This document shows, piece after piece, positions 5,418-5,999 of a DNA stretch of 5,999 nt (position 1 is its first letter; each line of letters opens with the position of its first letter). Location: the NCBI GenBank assembly GCA_938004025.1, contig CALKXC010000382.1:1-5999 (forward strand), in the 5' to 3' direction. The position numbers and the translations under genes were made by a program. The stretch comes from an uncultured Leucothrix sp. GTDB lineage: Bacteria; Pseudomonadota; Gammaproteobacteria; Thiotrichales; Thiotrichaceae. Under the pieces are notes generated by a model. That model saw only the letters and a list, made by a program, of their open reading frames with translations, made no database searches and had not been told where the DNA came from.

Positions 5418-5999
5418 ATGACAGCTAATATGAATTCACAAAGCTTCACTAAAATCACTTTTATTGGCGCGGGTAACATGGCTCGAAGCTTAGTGGCTGG
5501 TATGGTTGAAGACAGTGCCGCCGTGGAAATTACGGTATCAGACCCCAATGAGGAGCAGCTGGATATTATCCGTGGCCGATGGCCTTCTTGCGCTGCTACA
5601 ACGGATAATCATGCAGCCGTCGCTGATGCGGATATTGTCGTGCTAGCTGTAAAACCACAGATTATGCAGAAGGTCTGTGAGGGTTTAGCCGCTTCAGTTC
5701 AAGAAACTAAGCCATTGATTATTTCAATCGCTGCTGGCGTTAGTGAATCTAGCATGAGTCATTGGCTGGGTGGTTTTTTGCCAGTGGTGCGTTGTATGCC
5801 TAATACTCCTGCTTTGGTACAAGCTGGAATGACGGGTTTGTTTGCCAATGAACGAGTGAGTAAAGAACAGCGCAGCTTGGCGGAAAGTATCATGCGTTCT
5901 GTTGGAATGGTGCTATGGTTCGACGATGAAGAAAAGCTACATGCTGTGACAGCTGTTTCTGGCTCTGGGCCAGCGTACTTCTTTCTAGTCATGGAGGCG
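5418..5999 (+). CDS. proC: Pyrroline-5-carboxylate reductase, 3' end outside window
   Basis: ProC performs the last step of proline synthesis, reducing pyrroline-5-carboxylate to proline with NAD(P)H in the cytoplasm. I read 194 codons before the window edge; the family is about 270 aa, so roughly the last quarter is missing. The N-terminal Rossmann motif is FIGAGNMARSL (15-25), followed by the dinucleotide-domain VLAVKPQ (75-81), RCMPNTPAL (125-133) and the start of the dimerisation domain, AVSGSGPAYFF (179-189). I choose the ATG at 5418, with AGAGG at 5401-5405 upstream at a rather long 12-base spacing. A second in-frame ATG at 5430 has no ribosome site. It follows yggS at 59 bases with no terminator between, so co-transcription is likely. 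Confidence 0.96.
   Translation, partial: MTANMNSQSFTKITFIGAGNMARSLVAGMVEDSAAVEITVSDPNEEQLDIIRGRWPSCAATTDNHAAVADADIVVLAVKPQIMQKVCEGLAASVQETKPLIISIAAGVSESSMSHWLGGFLPVVRCMPNTPALVQAGMTGLFANERVSKEQRSLAESIMRSVGMVLWFDDEEKLHAVTAVSGSGPAYFFLVMEA

Noticed and set aside
5759..5992. Minus-strand open frame opposite proC
   Set aside because: Antisense to conserved ProC motifs, including VRCMPNTPA and VSGSGPAYF; no independent support.

Overview
The window looks like chromosomal DNA from a gammaproteobacterium with type IV pili. The evidence is the conserved neighbourhood of pilT divergent from yggS, followed by proC (familiar from Pseudomonas and relatives), and the sequences of the proteins themselves. 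Base composition is moderate, with AT-rich gaps between genes. I do not see enough to name a genus. There is no sign of an insertion sequence, phage, CRISPR array, tRNA or rRNA.

The right third (4669-5999) reads on the plus strand. It holds yggS, a pyridoxal-phosphate homeostasis protein, then proC, pyrroline-5-carboxylate reductase, which is cut by the right edge. The 47 bases at 4622-4668 separate yggS from the minus-strand block and must hold divergent start signals.

The left two thirds (1-4621) read on the minus strand as one co-oriented run of six genes or fewer. In order of transcription these are pilT (344 aa); a 139-base gap rich in dyad symmetries; pilU (386 aa); a second PilU-like ATPase (381 aa) whose start overlaps the pilU stop as ATGA; a 72-aa Gly/Ala-rich glycine-zipper lipoprotein; and a long open frame that runs off the left edge. 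That last frame encodes an unrecognised single-pass membrane protein with a TPR-like N-terminus and a Cys-containing, probably periplasmic C-terminal part. A 16-codon ORF overlaps its start, with a proline-UGA-C junction in the right register for a +1 shift.

Together the block suggests a pilus-retraction module. PilT would be the main retraction motor and PilU its accessory motor. A third, uncharacterised paralogue is translationally coupled to PilU, and two envelope proteins of unknown function may be co-expressed. The unusual parts are the third ATPase in tandem and the envelope gene pair attached to it; the rest is ordinary housekeeping sequence.
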